From assembly GCA_964623885.1 (NCBI GenBank), contig CAZUVM010000103.1:1-13989 (forward strand): 13,989 bases of DNA, in the 5' to 3' direction. Position numbers and translations under genes: made by a program. The stretch is from CAZUVM01 sp964623885. Its GTDB lineage: Bacteria > Verrucomicrobiota > Verrucomicrobiia > Limisphaerales > UBA8199. The notes below the pieces were generated by a model, which saw only the letters and a list, made by a program, of their open reading frames with translations, was not told where the DNA came from and searched no databases. Below, piece by piece: positions 13,518-13,989 of the stretch. The first letter of the stretch is position 1. Every line of letters begins with the position of its first letter.

Positions 13518-13715
13518 ATGAAAAAGAAAGTCGTAGCAAAACCAATCGAGCAACCGAAACCCTTCACCCCCGGGATCACCAAAGCCACCGTGCGCCAACA
13601 CGCCTATGAGCTTTTCCGGGATAAACTATCCAACCATCCGCTAACGCTGGAAGACTGGGTCATGGCCGAGAAAGACCTGGTCGCCAGCATGGACGCCGAA
13701 AACATGCCGAAGTAA
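13518..13715 (+). CDS. DUF2934 domain-containing small protein, 65 aa
   Basis: A 65-residue protein beginning with a basic, Pro-rich tail (MKKKVVAKPIEQPKPFTPG). One helical domain follows, VRQHAYELFRDKLSNHPLTL then EDWVMAEKDLVASM. The order 'R-x-x-AYELF … DW-x-x-AE-x-x-L' is the hallmark of DUF2934 (PF11154), a short domain of unknown function often found as very small proteins in environmental bacteria. The usual Gly-rich bend between helix and DW is here SNHPLTLE. Start 13518 is chosen from the AAGGAG ribosome binding site; a longer form would begin at 13461 or 13491. It is a single-gene unit closed by the strong terminator at 13770. It is soluble, probably cytoplasmic, and its role is unknown. 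Confidence 0.85.
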   Translation: MKKKVVAKPIEQPKPFTPGITKATVRQHAYELFRDKLSNHPLTLEDWVMAEKDLVASMDAENMPK

Positions 13716-13769
13716 AAGGCCTAAAGTTCTTGGGACATAAGGGCGGGCAACAGAGGCGTGCTGGTCAGG

Positions 13770-13815
13770 CACCGATGCCACTTCGGAGTGGCACCGGTGT
13801 TCTTTGTTTTCTTTC
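13770..13815 (+). terminator. intrinsic terminator of the DUF2934 gene
   Basis: CACCG-A-TGCCACT pairs with AGTGGCA-C-CGGTG (13770-13782 with 13787-13799): 12 pairs, one internal mismatch, four-base loop TCGG. A T-rich tail TTCTTTGTTTTC follows. It is 55 bases after the stop codon. The T-rich tail is on the plus side only, so it serves the plus-strand gene rather than the minus-strand gene at 13895. Confidence 0.85.
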
Positions 13816-13894
13816 CGGATTGGGACCAGGGCATGAGAGAGACAGACAGCTGATGTAAACTGCACGGCTTGGGCGCATCTTGACGGTACCACCA

Positions 13895-13989
13895 TTACTC
13901 AACAAACCAGAGTTCCTCCCAATGTTTGTTTTCGCGCGCTTGCTTGAGGGCGGCAAGGTTTGCCAGTCCCTGGCGTGTCCAAAACTGGC
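13895..13989 (-). CDS. C-terminal end of an unknown protein entering from the right edge
   Basis: The minus strand is open from the window edge to TAA at 13897-13895. It encodes 30 residues: QFWTRQGLANLAALKQAREN followed by KHWEELWFVE. The composition (Trp, Glu, Lys, Ala-Leu helix ending in acidic/aromatic residues) looks like a genuine protein C-terminus and the frame is open to the edge. The gene's other end and its family lie outside the window. Other frames of the same stretch give low-complexity translations. Confidence 0.55.
   Translation of the reverse strand, partial: QFWTRQGLANLAALKQARENKHWEELWFVE

Noticed and set aside
13641..13895. An 84-codon minus-strand open frame
   Set aside because: It is antisense to the DUF2934 gene and runs through its terminator hairpin.

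Overview
The window is about 14 kb of chromosome-like DNA from a Gram-negative, moderately GC-rich bacterium. Two paralogous outer-membrane beta-barrel porins with Sec signal peptides and C-terminal Phe, a GspF/PilC inner-membrane protein and a lone recF point to a diderm. The porin type, the heptamer (xCCGAAx) and REP-like intergenic repeats, a DUF2934 protein and the scarcity of Shine-Dalgarno motifs fit Verrucomicrobiota (Pedosphaera/Limisphaerales-like) best. That assignment is inferred from recognition, not from an rRNA or a database hit. No tRNA, rRNA, CRISPR array, insertion sequence or phage module was seen.

Layout. Left edge (1-2086): an AIM24-family gene cut by the window edge (minus), a small two-blade PQQ/beta-propeller protein (plus), and recF (minus). 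Second block (2087-5505): two tandem porins on the minus strand, each followed by a clear intrinsic terminator, so they are separate transcription units. The first has a sigma-54-like -24/-12 element embedded in a strong dyad. The second has a strong ribosome binding site and a nested direct/inverted repeat upstream. A 464-base non-coding stretch follows, containing several small hairpins built on CTTTG/CAAAG. Third block (5506-6717): one plus-strand GspF/PilC gene, separated from any pilus or secretion ATPase.

Fourth block (6754-13227): six genes, all on the minus strand. In transcription order they are a 384-aa protein of unknown family; a 330-aa protein with a Cys-rich (zinc-like) N-terminal cluster and a C-terminal helix-turn-helix; an SDR sugar-nucleotide epimerase; a 194-aa hypothetical; an M20 metallopeptidase (ArgE/DapE type); and a polysaccharide flippase. 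Epimerase and flippase are both cell-surface polysaccharide functions but are not adjacent. The first two are 18 bases apart and probably form a two-gene operon behind a near-perfect dyad. This pair is the best candidate here for something undescribed.

Right edge (13228-13989): regulatory and repeat DNA, a small DUF2934 gene with a good ribosome binding site and a strong terminator, and the last 30 codons of a minus-strand gene running in from outside the window.
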